Part shown: one piece after another, positions 18,001 through 25,204 of the stretch | Layout: every line of letters starts with the position of its first letter | Position numbering within the stretch: the stretch's first letter is position 1 | Source: Nemertoderma westbladi | Taxonomy: Eukaryota > Xenacoelomorpha > Nemertodermatida > Nemertodermatidae | Direction: 5' to 3' | Assembly (NCBI GenBank): GCA_032718475.1 | Contig: JAUCBJ010003820.1 | Span: forward strand, 1-30,486 | Length of the DNA: 30,486 nt | Position numbers and translations under genes: made by a program | The notes under the pieces: generated by a model | What the model saw: only the letters and a program-made list of their open reading frames with translations | Databases searched by the model: none | Told to the model about the DNA's origin: nothing

Positions 18001-20865
18001 CAGATCCCGAGGGACTTTAGAACCCACTTTGGCTCCACTTTAGGGTAATAAAAAACGAAACTTTAGATCCTGGGGACTTTAACCCCGGGGACCTTAGATC
18101 CCGGACAGGAATTTAGGTCCCACTTAAATTTAATATGGTATCAGGTAACTGTTATAGGATTATTTTATGATATATTATAGGATGATATATTTTTAGAGTA
18201 GAGTAGAGGACCTACGAGGCCAAGTAGTCCATGTGGGTAGAGGTGACCTACCCGTATGGAGTTAGATAGTTTTTAGAAAGTCCCTATGTTTGGCCGTATG
18301 CTAGTTGGTTGTACTGACTTTTGTGATCTACCGGATTATTATTATACCCTATTATACTGCCAGTCTGTGGTAACATTTCTTTTGATTATGCAGTAATGAG
18401 ACTCTGTGGGCCTTTGGACCGTATCATATAACACTCGTATTATCTGTATTAGGGCGGAACACGATTGGGTAAGTGGTGGGTAAGTGAGGGGTAGGATATA
18501 AAGTCCCGTCGGGATATAAACTCTAGTCGGGTCTTGGGATCTGAAAGTCCCCTAACCTCCCCGATCAACAACTCAATTAGGCCCCTATATGATATCATAA
18601 TAATATATCTCACATAAGATAACATAATGATATCTTCGGCTGATGTCATTCTGGCGGTTGTAATGCATGGTTGGTCGATATCTGGACCAAAGAATGCCAT
18701 TGTGTTATTCCGTATCAGGTTTAATGCGGCGCGAATACTGTCTGACTCAGAGGCTCCATCATCAATCTCATTTGCATCTAAAGATACCTGCGATAGAATG
18801 AAAGGTCAAATATATATACTAATTCTAAAATTACTGGTACACCCTATATAAATAAATAAAGAAATTCGTTTATTTTCCAAGACCACAAAGAATTTTGGAT
18901 AAAATTTATCTTTTTTTAATCATTTTTTACCTATTTCTCAGATAGCGATAAGATATAAATGATAACGATTTTCATTTATATAACATGAAGTTAGACAGAT
19001 GGTTGAAATGTGTGTGTAGGTATATATCTATCTAGTATTCTATGGGACATATTACCTACTATTTGTGTAGGTATATATCTATCTAGTATTCTATGGGACA
19101 TATTACCTACTATTTGTGTAGGTATATGTCTATCTAGTATTCTTTGGGACATATTACCTACTATTTGTGTAGGTATATGCCTATCTAGTATTCTATGGGA
19201 CATATTACCTACTATTTGTGTAGGTATATGCCTATCTAGTATTCTATGGGACATATTACCTACTATTTGTGTAGGTATATATCTATCTAGTATTCTATGG
19301 GACATATTACCTACTATTTGTGTAGGTATATATCTATCTAGTATTCTATGGGACATATTACCTACTATTTGTGTAGGTATATGTCTATCTAGTATTCTAT
19401 GGGACATATTACCTGCTATTTGTGTAGGTATATGTCTATCTAGTATTCTATGGGACATATTACCTACTATTTGTATAGGTATTACCTACACAAGTGTAGC
19501 TATTTGAATGGGCAGTTTTGAATAGGCTTTCCAGGATTTGGAAGTCACCGAGAATTAATCGGAAACTTAAGGTCCGATTATTTAGAGCAGCAGTAGTTTC
19601 AGTACTCCTCTATGGGAGTCCATGCTGGGCTCTAACTGCTGAGGACACCAAATCTCTGGATGGCACATTCACAAGAATGCTACGCTGGGTTCATTGTCTC
19701 AAGTACAATGCACACATCTCCAACCAGACACTATATAACATTGGAGGTGTCTCATTGGTTCCCCCAAGCTTGACACTAGAACAAAATCGCCTCCGCTTTG
19801 CAGGACATTGCTTTCGCCGTGAGGACCAGCCAGTGCATAATCTTGTACTTTGGCAGCATCATGGAGTGAATAAGCATGGTGGACAGCCCATGACTTTCTT
19901 GAGACGCATCTTAAAGGACACTGGCCTTGAAGATGCGGATGATCTAGCAAATGTCATGGGTGATAGGGAGTTGTGGCGGTGCAATTTTGTCGATAAGCCG
20001 GCACAGCATTCTTAAAAATGCAGCTGCAATCCAGCATGCCGATCCTAGTAGTAGTGTGTAGGTATATATCTATCTAGTATTCTATGGGACATATTACCTA
20101 CTATTTGTGTAGGTATATATCTATCTAGTATTCTATGGGACATATTACCTACTATTTGTGTAGGTATATATGTCTATCTAGTATTCTATGGGACATATTA
20201 CCTTTACCTACTATTTGTGTAGGTATATATCTATCTAGTATTCTATGGGACATATTACCTACTATTTGTGTAGGTATATATCTATCTAGTATTCTATGGG
20301 ACATATTACCTACTATTTGTGTAGGTATATATCTATCTAGTATTCTATGGGACATATTACCTACTATTTGTGTAGGTATATGTCTATCTAGTATTCTATG
20401 GGACATATTACCTACTATTTGTGTAGGTATATATCTATCTAGTATTCTATGGGACATATTACCTACTATTTGTGTAGGTATATATTTATCTAGTATTCTA
20501 TGGGACATATTACCTACTATTTGTGTAAGTATATATTTATCTAGTATTCTATGGGACATATTACCTACTATTTGTGTAGGTATATATTTATCTAGTATTC
20601 TATGGGACATATTACCTACTATTTGTGCAATCATTGTATAATAAATGTCCCATTGTCCGAAGCTCACCTGCGGTAATATTCCTCTTTGTGCAACATCTTT
20701 GAGAGCAAGACGAAATCCACCCTTGCTATATTGTCCATTTCCGTCTACTTGGGTCATGAGACCAAGACGGGAAACTACTGGGTCAGTACTCCATCCATTA
20801 TAGTGGCATAATATACTCATGATTATGAGAAACAAAGTATTAAGTTTCCGCAACAGGGCTCTCAT
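5814..20865 (-). CDS. Receptor guanylate cyclase / natriuretic-peptide-receptor-like protein: ligand-binding and transmembrane part, eight exons
   Basis: The eight exons total 1616 bases (538 codons plus 2 bases) and join in frame: 20865-20668, 18787-18614, 11148-10755, 10065-9916, 8691-8506, 7294-7136, 6903-6740 and 6004-5814. The product starts with a signal peptide (residues 1 to about 26). An ANF-receptor (periplasmic-binding-protein type I) fold follows over about 32-475. Next come the juxtamembrane CGFD (499-502) with a second cysteine at 506, and a single transmembrane helix at about 518-538. The PRCGFDG...C signature just outside the membrane is typical of receptor guanylate cyclases and is not expected in GABA-B or metabotropic glutamate receptors. 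The expected role is binding a peptide or other ligand outside the cell and raising cGMP through a cytoplasmic cyclase. The kinase-homology and cyclase domains are not seen here. Either they lie left of position 1 or this is a short-tailed receptor like the clearance receptor. Introns hold most of the window's mobile elements. Joins rest on splice consensus, phase and family alignment from memory. Confidence 0.82.
6005..6739 (-). other. Receptor intron 7
   Basis: This 735-base intron is AT-rich. I see no repeat family or additional exon that keeps phase between exons 7 and 8. Confidence 0.6.
6740..6903 (-). CDS. Receptor exon 7
   Basis: This exon is 164 bases with acceptor ATCTTGATAG and donor GTG|GTAAGT (phase 0). 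The product has FVDVNGEVEGNYSLFSLQ, equivalent to the family's I-D-x-N-G-D-R-x-x-x-Y-S-L-x-x-x element that closes the ligand-binding domain. It then continues to NDIGHV. NYS is a possible glycosylation site. The preceding intron is only 232 bases. Confidence 0.88.
7136..7294 (-). CDS. Receptor exon 6
   Basis: This exon is 159 bases. The AG at 7296-7295 (after ATATAGCA) is chosen as acceptor, giving phase 1; the AG four bases upstream would not join exon 5 in frame. The product LQAAYLYDCVMMYAKVLNEA is the long helix that in receptor cyclases reads A-x-Y-D-x-V-x-L-Y-A. It ends GKLLAERMMNRSWT, the usual I-x-x-R-M-x-N-R-T/S-F/W motif. The donor GTTAGT is a weaker consensus. NRS is a possible glycosylation site. 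Confidence 0.8.
7295..8505 (-). other. Receptor intron 5, with a possible SINE-like patch
   Basis: This 1211-base intron is mostly AT-rich. A GC-richer patch at about 7620-7750 reads on the minus strand as CTGGGGTCGATAAAATGAGG followed by ACCAGTTGA. That phrase is reminiscent of tRNA-derived SINEs of several invertebrates, notably molluscs. No promoter boxes or target duplication are clear, so this is a weak call. A GATGA/GAGA simple stretch lies near 7920-7960. Confidence 0.4.
8506..8691 (-). CDS. Receptor exon 5
   Basis: This exon is 186 bases with acceptor TATTGCAG and phase 1 in. The chosen donor is TATG|GTAAAT (phase 1), because it is the one that joins the next exon in frame. A competing GTATGG donor five bases earlier would shift the frame. 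The product runs from NPNYDDDQERPDTESALG to NFKVATKMKYLHGY. It covers the variable second-lobe loop after the strand that usually ends W..G in this family. Confidence 0.75.
8692..9915 (-). other. Receptor intron 4, with simple and dispersed repeats
   Basis: This 1224-base intron contains an AAAGTAAGCGAGCTT motif at about 8755-8769, also found near 2534. It has an 8-base tandem repeat at 8803-8850. About 9060-9480 is rich in GGTACC and TACCGGTA palindromes, which look like an unclassified repeat. No exon is apparent. Confidence 0.5.
8803..8850. repeat. 8-base tandem repeat CTGTTGNT
   Basis: Five units of CTGTTG followed by CT, AT, TT, CT and AT, plus a partial sixth. It lies in receptor intron 4. 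Confidence 0.8.
9916..10065 (-). CDS. Receptor exon 4
   Basis: This exon is 150 bases with acceptor TTTTGTTTAG and donor AAAG|GTAAGT, phase 1 on both sides. The product (I)YIVLSDKPRIVTQF, then LWHRGLMQTGKYHVIGV, matches the second-lobe strand-helix-strand of the family. In that family an R-x-Y-I/V-L stretch is followed by an A...GM...G-Y-V motif. Confidence 0.85.
10066..10754 (-). other. Receptor intron 3
   Basis: This 689-base intron is AT-rich, with a run of TTAAT repeats near 10640-10660. I see no gene or mobile element in it. Confidence 0.6.
10755..11148 (-). CDS. Receptor exon 3: lobe crossover and second lobe
   Basis: This exon is 394 bases, with acceptor TATTACAG, phase 0 in, and donor CAAGAA|GTGAGT in phase 1. 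It begins ACVETEFSNKAVYSTF, continuing the MLSY of exon 2 as in receptor cyclases. It then has LIRGLFEHLQEMSWKNISFI, the helix-strand unit before the second lobe. Possible N-glycosylation sites are NIS and NFS. The 7.5 kb intron before it is full of mobile elements. Confidence 0.85.
11333..11437 (-). CDS. Possible alternative first exon encoding a signal-peptide-like segment
   Basis: On the minus strand, ATG at 11437-11435 opens 35 codons. They read MDGGKLGS, then a hydrophobic stretch VIISVIPLISCFILF, then EGSTSYRIPDGE. They end exactly at a strong donor, GAG|GTATGT, in phase 0. The next acceptor downstream is that of receptor exon 3, also phase 0 and only 184 bases away. A transcript from here would replace exons 1 and 2 with a new secretion signal and would lack the first part of the ligand-binding domain. 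It cannot be an internal exon of the normal receptor, because exon 2 to exon 3 is contiguous in family alignment. It may be a chance reading frame. Evidence is composition, phase and splice consensus only. Confidence 0.35.
11571..12862. mobile_element. 1.29 kb terminal-inverted-repeat element with subterminal 7-mer arrays
   Basis: The left end GGGTGTAAACGTTACGCCGA and the right end are inverse copies. Each is followed inwards by an array of about 80-90 bases built from 7-mers GCCGACA/ACCGACA (left) or TGTCGGC/TGTCGGT (right). The flanks ATTATATGC (11562-11570) and ATTATATCC (12863-12871) differ at one base and look like an 8- or 9-bp target-site duplication. It has no coding capacity. The subterminal arrays resemble transposase-binding arrays of hAT-type elements, but the superfamily is unproven. 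It carries the palindromic element at 12104-12538. Confidence 0.75.
12104..12538. mobile_element. Nested palindromic element (family C)
   Basis: Arms beginning GCGTGGGCCCATGTGAAGAA are inverted about the centre. They stay closely matched for over 100 bases, with the motif CATGTGAAGAATACCAG present twice in each arm. The centre near 12250-12330 is AT-rich. A diverged shorter relative lies at 24088-24260. It sits inside the 11571-12862 element, so it is either a nested insertion or part of that element. Confidence 0.72.
13253..13543 (-). mobile_element. LINE carboxy-terminal fragment (minus strand)
   Basis: The minus-strand translation contains HKYGTRS, then SIRFQGPTIWNNLPLEF, then SRNLKSYLF at the end. 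This is the familiar carboxy-terminal end of many animal non-LTR retrotransposon ORF2 proteins (CR1/L2/Jockey-like): an R-x-x-F/S-x-x-x-G-P/A-x-I/L-W-N-x-L-P block followed by a K-x-x-L-K-x-x-L end. Only this tail is present, so it is a short 5'-truncated or decayed copy. Confidence 0.65.
13580..13859 (-). pseudogene. Ty3/gypsy-like retrotransposon gag fragment, 3' part
   Basis: The minus-strand translation gives RLYEIANYCDFC, then RFVTNIVAGVHD and LQKKLLEKRPTTLKEAVDI. This is the typical capsid-to-nucleocapsid portion of LTR-retrotransposon Gag: a short A/Y-CDF motif, then D...R..L..GI.D...Q..LL and a L..A..I ending. The frame is broken near 13770. The 5' part continues at 16611-16840, on the other side of an inserted LINE. 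No LTRs, protease or polymerase are seen. Confidence 0.62.
13860..13872. repeat. Target-site duplication, left
   Basis: TAAGCGGGACCAT is identical to 16598-16610. It frames the LINE insertion in the gag fragment. Confidence 0.9.
13873..16597 (+). mobile_element. 5'-truncated RTE-like LINE (copy 1), inserted into the gag fragment
   Basis: The copy is bounded by a 13-bp target-site duplication, TAAGCGGGACCAT, at 13860-13872 and 16598-16610. Its 3' end is a TAG repeat following CCGATCC. Bases 13871-14956 keep one long open frame covering most of the apurinic-like endonuclease: GDFNA, KSQIDHIL and SSDHRLI motifs. The reverse-transcriptase part (about 15299-15910) has LQGDTLAPFLF and FADD, then a frameshift. 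Several deletions (near 14950 and 15065, and around 16200 relative to the other copies) and stops make it inactive. The first part of the endonuclease is absent through 5' truncation. It retains a segment of about 31 bases that the copy at 25845-29380 has lost. Confidence 0.92.
16598..16610. repeat. Target-site duplication, right
   Basis: This is the second copy of TAAGCGGGACCAT, directly after the TAG tail of the LINE. Confidence 0.9.
16611..16840 (-). pseudogene. Ty3/gypsy-like gag fragment, 5' part
   Basis: The minus-strand translation contains AFTTWRDEFQEYYVLVGI followed by LPHPTQLLAFHKCL, the W..F..Y....GI element seen near the start of many LTR-retrotransposon Gag proteins. Its frame runs directly into the target-site duplication. 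It continues in the same sense on the far side of the inserted LINE, which supports a single pre-insertion reading frame. A methionine (MPCRRNQHG) at about 16837 may be the original start. Confidence 0.62.
16841..18613 (-). other. Remainder of receptor intron 2 near exon 2
   Basis: No host exon is supported here. It includes GGTACCGG-type palindromes near 16915-17010 and a C run of about 19 residues after GGGGTAC at 17226-17249. About 17980-18540 has repeated, partly inverted phrases around ATCCCGAGGGACTTTA, which suggest another decayed inverted-repeat element. The gag-bearing LTR element could extend into 16841-17200, but no LTR ends were recognised. Confidence 0.4.
17226..17249. repeat. 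Poly-C homopolymer after GGGGTAC
   Basis: GGGGTAC is followed by about 19 C residues. This resembles the poly-C end of family A elements, though no matching body was found beside it. Confidence 0.7.
18614..18787 (-). CDS. Receptor exon 2
   Basis: This exon is 174 bases, 58 codons, phase 0 on both sides. The acceptor is CTATCGCAG and the donor TAT|GTGAGA. The product VSLDANEIDDGASESDSIRA leads into a helix, AFFGPDID and DIIMLSY, which is the first-lobe beta strand and ligand-pocket region of ANF-receptor proteins (the usual G-P and M-S-Y landmarks). One cysteine sits in CITTARMT. A possible N-glycosylation site is NNT. Confidence 0.85.
19013..19482. repeat. 51-base minisatellite, array 1 (about 9 units)
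   Basis: The unit is 51 bases and starts TGTGTAGGTATATATCTATC, passes through GTATTCTATGGGACATATTA and ends CCTACTATT. Nine near-identical units are followed by a collapsed one. Fifty-one bases is exactly 17 codons. The array is open on the plus strand (unit CVGIYLSSILWDILPTI) and on the minus strand (unit IVGNMSHRILDRYIPTQ). It lies inside receptor intron 1, so I do not call it coding. Confidence 0.95.
19508..20054 (+). mobile_element. RTE-like LINE 3' fragment (copy 2) inside the minisatellite
   Basis: This matches the last 550 bases or so of the RTE-like LINE ending at about 29380. It runs from the codons for LNRLSRIWKSPRINRKL to the stop at 20013-20015 and the TAG tail. The frame is intact to the end but lacks the endonuclease and the reverse-transcriptase core. 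Minisatellite units lie on both sides, so it is a strongly 5'-truncated insertion into, or capture within, the array. I could not find a clean target-site duplication, probably because the flanks are repetitive. Confidence 0.92.
20055..20636. repeat. 51-base minisatellite, array 2 (about 11 units)
   Basis: This is the same 51-base unit as array 1, resuming directly after the TAG tail of the LINE fragment. The third unit has small insertions. Units near the right end share TATATATTTATC in place of TATATATCTATC. The array ends about 30 bases inside the donor of receptor exon 1. Confidence 0.95.
20668..20865 (-). CDS. Receptor exon 1: start codon, signal peptide, start of ligand-binding domain
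   Basis: This exon encodes 66 residues: a basic start (MRALLRK), a hydrophobic core (LFLIIMSIL) and then SRLGLMTQVD and RLALKDVAQRGILPQ. The latter matches the first strand and helix of ANF-receptor domains (typically ending ILP before the next strand). ATG is the first methionine after an in-frame TAA at about 20905-20907. The donor CAG|GTGAGC follows residue 66 in phase 0. Without splicing the frame stays open into the minisatellite in intron 1. Confidence 0.85.
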
Positions 20866-20907
20866 TCTTATTATTTTAGTAACATAATTAAACAGGAATC
20901 TAAATTA

Positions 20908-22226
20908 AATCTTATTGAAATTTACAATGTGCGAGTATAAAAAATTATTTACTACACAGTAAATAAAATAGTCTGAAAGACTCAGTTCAGCGAGGAAGAT
21001 TAAAAACTGTTCCTAAAAAAATTACAACTACTGGTAAAAACATAGACATTTTAAAGTGGGGAGCGGGGTGCTACTGATTTTGCAGGGAGACAAGGGTGTG
21101 TGAAGCTCAATTGAACTATATGGTTATATGGGTATGTAGCTATATTGGTTACGAACCTCTTGACAAATTTAACCTGGGTTCGGGTTCGGGATTCTAACCA
21201 TGCACCTCTAAGAAACCGCGTGATTGCTCATCCACTGAACTACCCCAGTTCTTTTTGATTTATAAATTATTTAAATTATATATCGTACTCGAAAATGGAT
21301 AATGGCTTATTTTGGTTAAATCTAAAATCTACTGGAGCCTGGAAGACTGTGTAGTGTAATAAAAGTGAATACCTATTTCCATGGTAGTTCCATTGCCAAC
21401 TCCTCCCTATCCCTATTTTGATTTTTTTACGGTTGGCAGTTCGGAATCCTCACAACACCACTTCCTCTCCATTTGTTGCTAATTATATTGGAGGACCCTC
21501 GATTCCAGCTAAGAATAGTATCGTTCTTTAGATATTACACAAAGAGGTTATTAATATTCAACAGAAGTGTGGGATCATATTGCGAAATATGATGAGATCT
21601 TTTTGTCTAAGATCATTAAGACCGATCAATTCTTCACTATGCGATTTGATTCCATATTCAGTGTGTAAATGCAAGCATTATTTTTTATTGATATATATAG
21701 GCCTATATCATAAAGACACCCCAATGTTAATTTAAATGCGCCAATATTTTGGGTTTAGCTGGATAATAAATACTCATTCTTTTTTAATTATCTCAACTGG
21801 TTAATGATTATATTCTTGTGTTTCCACTTGATGAAATCGTTCATAGCGGTTCGAATAATGGCAGGATCAGGAGGCGTTCATACGTAAACATTTTTACATC
21901 AAATAAAGAAATATAATTTGAATTTCCTTTCTACGTCGATTTAGGAAATTAAAAGTATTTTCAAATCGCATTGATAATTTGCGGCTGTTCGTTGGAGTTG
22001 AATTACACTATATCAGAGCTCAAATCTTAGTCTCAGAATATTAGTTACGTTAGGTTCATCTGCTTTCATCATTAAATAATAAGCGAGGATTTAAACTGCG
22101 CACAATAAAGTAATATCTGTGATAATTTACTTACACTATTTACGGACGGAGAGCAATAACATCTACGTAACTTGCTTACACTAACTTAAACTCAGCAGTA
22201 AACTACGTATGAAAACATACATTAGC
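20908..22226. other. Upstream region of the receptor gene
   Basis: This lies 5' of the receptor start on the minus strand. Apart from the tRNA-like patch at 21181-21254 I see no gene. A core promoter could be here, but no TATA box or initiator can be assigned with confidence in such AT-rich sequence. Confidence 0.4.
21181..21254 (-). repeat. tRNA-like segment, probable SINE head
   Basis: The minus strand reads CTGGGGTAGTTCAGTGGATG and then AGCA, which fits a polymerase III A box and a D arm with GTTC/GAGC pairing. About 30 bases later comes GGTTAGAATCCC, close to the B box GGTTCGAATCC. The anticodon stem does not pair, so this is not a functional tRNA. A decayed tRNA-derived SINE or tRNA pseudogene is the best reading. 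No second copy is in the window. Confidence 0.45.
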
Positions 22227-22230
22227 CAGC

Positions 22231-22449
22231 GGTGGGGGTGGGGGGGGGGGGGGGGGGGGGGGGGGGTAGGGGCTTTTGACGCAATGAAAATCCATCCCTC
22301 TTCAAGGATTGATTTTAGTTTATTGTTTTGGTTAGAATAACGTGCCACTATGTGTAACCTGCACCCTTCCCTCAATTGATAAATTGAACATTGAGACGAG
22401 ATATTAATTCGGGAGATGGGATTTGCATCAAGCCCCCCCCCCCCCCCCC
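22231..22449. mobile_element. Short inverted-repeat element with poly-G and poly-C ends (family B)
   Basis: A run of more than 30 G (broken by single T residues) is followed by GGGGCTTTTGACGCAATGAA. The right end is GATTTGCATCAAG plus a run of about 16 C, which is an imperfect inverse. The body is about 160 bases and has no coding capacity. It shares TTTATTGTTTTGGTTAGA and TGTAACCTG with the family C element near 12400-12440. No clear target duplication. Confidence 0.6.
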
Positions 22450-22452
22450 TCA

Positions 22453-24087
22453 TCTCAGTTTGACTATGTAAATTTTGTATATTTAATTTGCCTCTGCGCC
22501 TTGAGCGTTGGTCATTAGTAATAAAATAAACAAAAATAATGGCGCAAATTATTGACCAAAATTAGTATTATGGTTCGACATTAATGCTTTAGAAAGAATA
22601 TTAGTGAGTCTGTTTTACTTTGTGCGAATTTGGTGTAAAAATATTCCATAAAATGTAGCTGTTAGTTAATAACATATCAAGCATACCTGTACGTACAGTA
22701 ATAGTTAAAAGAAGCAATCAAATTCAAGTGCAGATTTAAAATAATGGAATTATAACATTGAGCGTGGGAAACGAACGAACGCTGATACAGTGCGGGGCAT
22801 AAAAGCCGGGCAAACACCCAATCACATTAGCTATCTCAATGATTATTTATTTCATTGGCCTAATTATACGAAGCACCGATATGACAGTGTATGTGCCAAA
22901 ATGATTGTTTGGACACATGCATTGCATTATTGGAGGTGTCAATTAATAACCCCATTCCGAATGGTGACATTGTATTGTAGAAGATTTGGGAATACGAGGT
23001 AAATAATACCAGCGGGTGGCTTTTGTGGCAGTTTAATTAACTTTGACACCCCCAATGAACCGTTAAACTGATTAGCTTGTGATTGTCTGTTTAATGGCTT
23101 GGCAAGCATTGCAATAATTTAATTTATCACAGTATATCACATAAACTATATTATTGGTTTACCGATCAGCAATCAATCGTGACAAACACACAATAATGCT
23201 TTATACTTCAGTGGAAATGTATGGATTTCCAAAAAATAGATGACAAATCAGATTGTGCAGCACGACTATTAAATACTTTACTTTACTCGACAGGCAGCTT
23301 TCTTGAGGAAACAAATTAATTAAAACTTTATTATGTTATAATATTTCGTTTAAAATAGAGTGGAATTGTTTAACGACAGTCGGAATTTTAGTATTATTTA
23401 CTGCAGGATTATCAGCGCACACTGTAAACAGCATACACATTTTTATGTCATTTTAAATTATTATATATATATACTGCTATCAATACAACATCCAACACAT
23501 TACTTATCTAGTTATCTAAATGTTGCTGCAAGTTAGTTGCAACCAAAACAATAAACGGGAGTTATATAACTGGTTTCATAATCAGCGAGGCAATTTTAAT
23601 TATTTATGGTACGAATATTGGACACGGGCGAACCTTTTCCAATGGACGATGTTGACTGGGTACCATTATTTGTTACTATTATTAATAGCAGTGCGGTACC
23701 TTGCAAACAACGACACTCGCCCAGCACAGTAGCGATGGTGCCCTATGCCAAAAAACGCCTGATCTTATAAATGCTTCGTAAAACAGCAGTATAGTTGTAT
23801 TTCGGATTAGAACCGCGAATTATTCTATGCGTCGCTACCATTTATTCACGGTAACGCTTGATTCATATCTCAAATAATTTGATTGAAATTACTTATTGTA
23901 ATATTTGTATTAATGAGTTATTTAACTATTCATTAGGCAGCAATTTGCAATATATATTTACACGCAGGCCTAAAAAAACAATAACACTAAACTATCTTGC
24001 ATCCCTGTGAGCTAATTAGAATTTTTAAGAACGGAATAATGATTTAGACGAAAGCAGAGTGACTTAATTAATAATTATCCAACCGGT
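22453..24087. other. Non-coding AT-rich region
   Basis: No supported gene. Short open frames near 22790-23002 and 23520-23732 have no splice or family support. A TA dinucleotide run is at about 23461-23471. Confidence 0.5.
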
Positions 24088-24260
24088 CCATGTGAAGTAA
24101 TTTCCGCAGTTATATTTCATTTTGCAGTATACTCCTATGTGAAGAATACCAGATATTCACTAAAAACTGAAATAAAAGCTGCATCTAATCAAAACGAATA
24201 GACGAATTAGTATCTGTATACTGTATGTATAGAAGTGAAAACCTTGTATTCTTCACATGG
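24088..24260. mobile_element. Diverged family C inverted-repeat element
   Basis: The left end CCATGTGAAGTAATTTCCGC and the right end CTTGTATTCTTCACATGG are inverse. CTATGTGAAGAATACCAG appears internally, as does CGAATTAGTA. It is a shorter, diverged relative of 12104-12538, with the same double CATGTGAAGAATACC layout in the left arm. Confidence 0.68.
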
Positions 24261-24519
24261 TCGTACCATCCTCAAAGATTGGGGGACATTAGTGCCCGTG
24301 AAACATTAGTGCCAGATAGCCATGTCTGCAAGTGAGACGTTTGTGACATTATAGATTAATTATAGACCGTGTAAGGGTGGCAATAATCTAGAATTTATTT
24401 CTCATACACAACACGATAGTAAACCATACGGTACTTGAGTCTTTAGTCTCTAGCATGCAAATCTATCGTAGGTTTAAATAAATTAATTTATACTTTTGAA
24501 AGTTATGCCGAAAGACGCT

Positions 24520-24850
24520 CTATTGTAATTAATATTAAGAAATCGAAATTTATGCGCTACATTCCAAAAGCTAATAAGAACAATTTGAGAATTTGGTAGA
24601 CTCTATTTCAATCAATGGTACCCCGTTAGATACTGTGAGTAAATATAAGTACTTAGGTCATATCTTTCATCGTACAACTGACGATAACTACCGATAACGA
24701 CGATAACTATATTGAACCAATTATCTAGTCTGTACCGTAGGGGTAATTTCCTCATCCATATGTTCGGTGTTTGTACCCGAGACTTGAAGGTTAGAATCCT
24801 CCGTTCTTACATGTGTTGTTGCGCTCTGATGAAAATAATAAATCGTTCAA
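24520..24850 (+). mobile_element. LINE reverse-transcriptase fragment of a separate family
   Basis: Conceptual translation gives INGTPLDTVSKYKYLGHIF, then in shifted frames QLSSLYRRGNFLIHMFGVC and DLKVRILRSYMCC. This is the Y-K-Y-L-G-x-I-F thumb segment and following residues of non-LTR reverse transcriptases (CR1/L2/Jockey-like). Frameshifts and a stop show it is dead. It is unlike the RTE-like copies elsewhere in the window. Confidence 0.6.
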
Positions 24851-25204
24851 TGCCTAAACCTAAACCTGTTCATATACGTTGAGTAGGCTGCTAGGTGCTG
24901 AAATCATAGTGACAAAAACAACATTAATATGATAATATCAAGAATTATCTATTATCTATTATTACAAACACTAACTAAAAATATTCCAGAATAACAGTAA
25001 CAATATTACTAAGAATATTTTTTACAGTTGAGTCAGAATCATTACCGAAAATAAGACATTGAAATAATAAAACGTGGGGTCCCTACCCTAATGAAATAAT
25101 AGAACATGGGGCCCTACCCTACATAACAATAATGGTACGAAGTATAATTATGATATTAACATGGCTATTGTTAATTTATAAACATACATTAATTATTTAA
25201 CTAT
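24851..25204. other. AT-rich stretch with no recognised feature
   Basis: Short near-repeats around CGTGGGGTCCCTACCCTAATGA and ATGGGGCCCTACCCTAC occur at about 25073-25122. Nothing else is recognised. Confidence 0.4.

Noticed and set aside
19013-20636. CRISPR-like array
   Set aside because: The units are directly tandem with no unique spacers, in eukaryotic DNA.
19010-20641. Long reading frames of 165-237 codons across the minisatellite on both strands
   Set aside because: They arise because the 51-base repeat unit is a multiple of three and has no stops. Only the first 66 codons of the minus-strand frame ending at 20865 are a real exon; a strong splice donor precedes the repeats.
21181-21254. 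Functional tRNA gene
   Set aside because: A-box and B-box-like words are present, but the anticodon and T stems do not pair, so it is called only as a SINE or tRNA-derived remnant.
22181-22453. Minus-strand frame with polyproline and polyglycine
   Set aside because: It is a translation of the poly-G/poly-C tracts of a short inverted-repeat element.
23520-23732. 70-codon plus-strand frame with a hydrophobic LLLLLIAVRYL stretch
   Set aside because: No splice context, no family resemblance and composition like the AT-rich surroundings.
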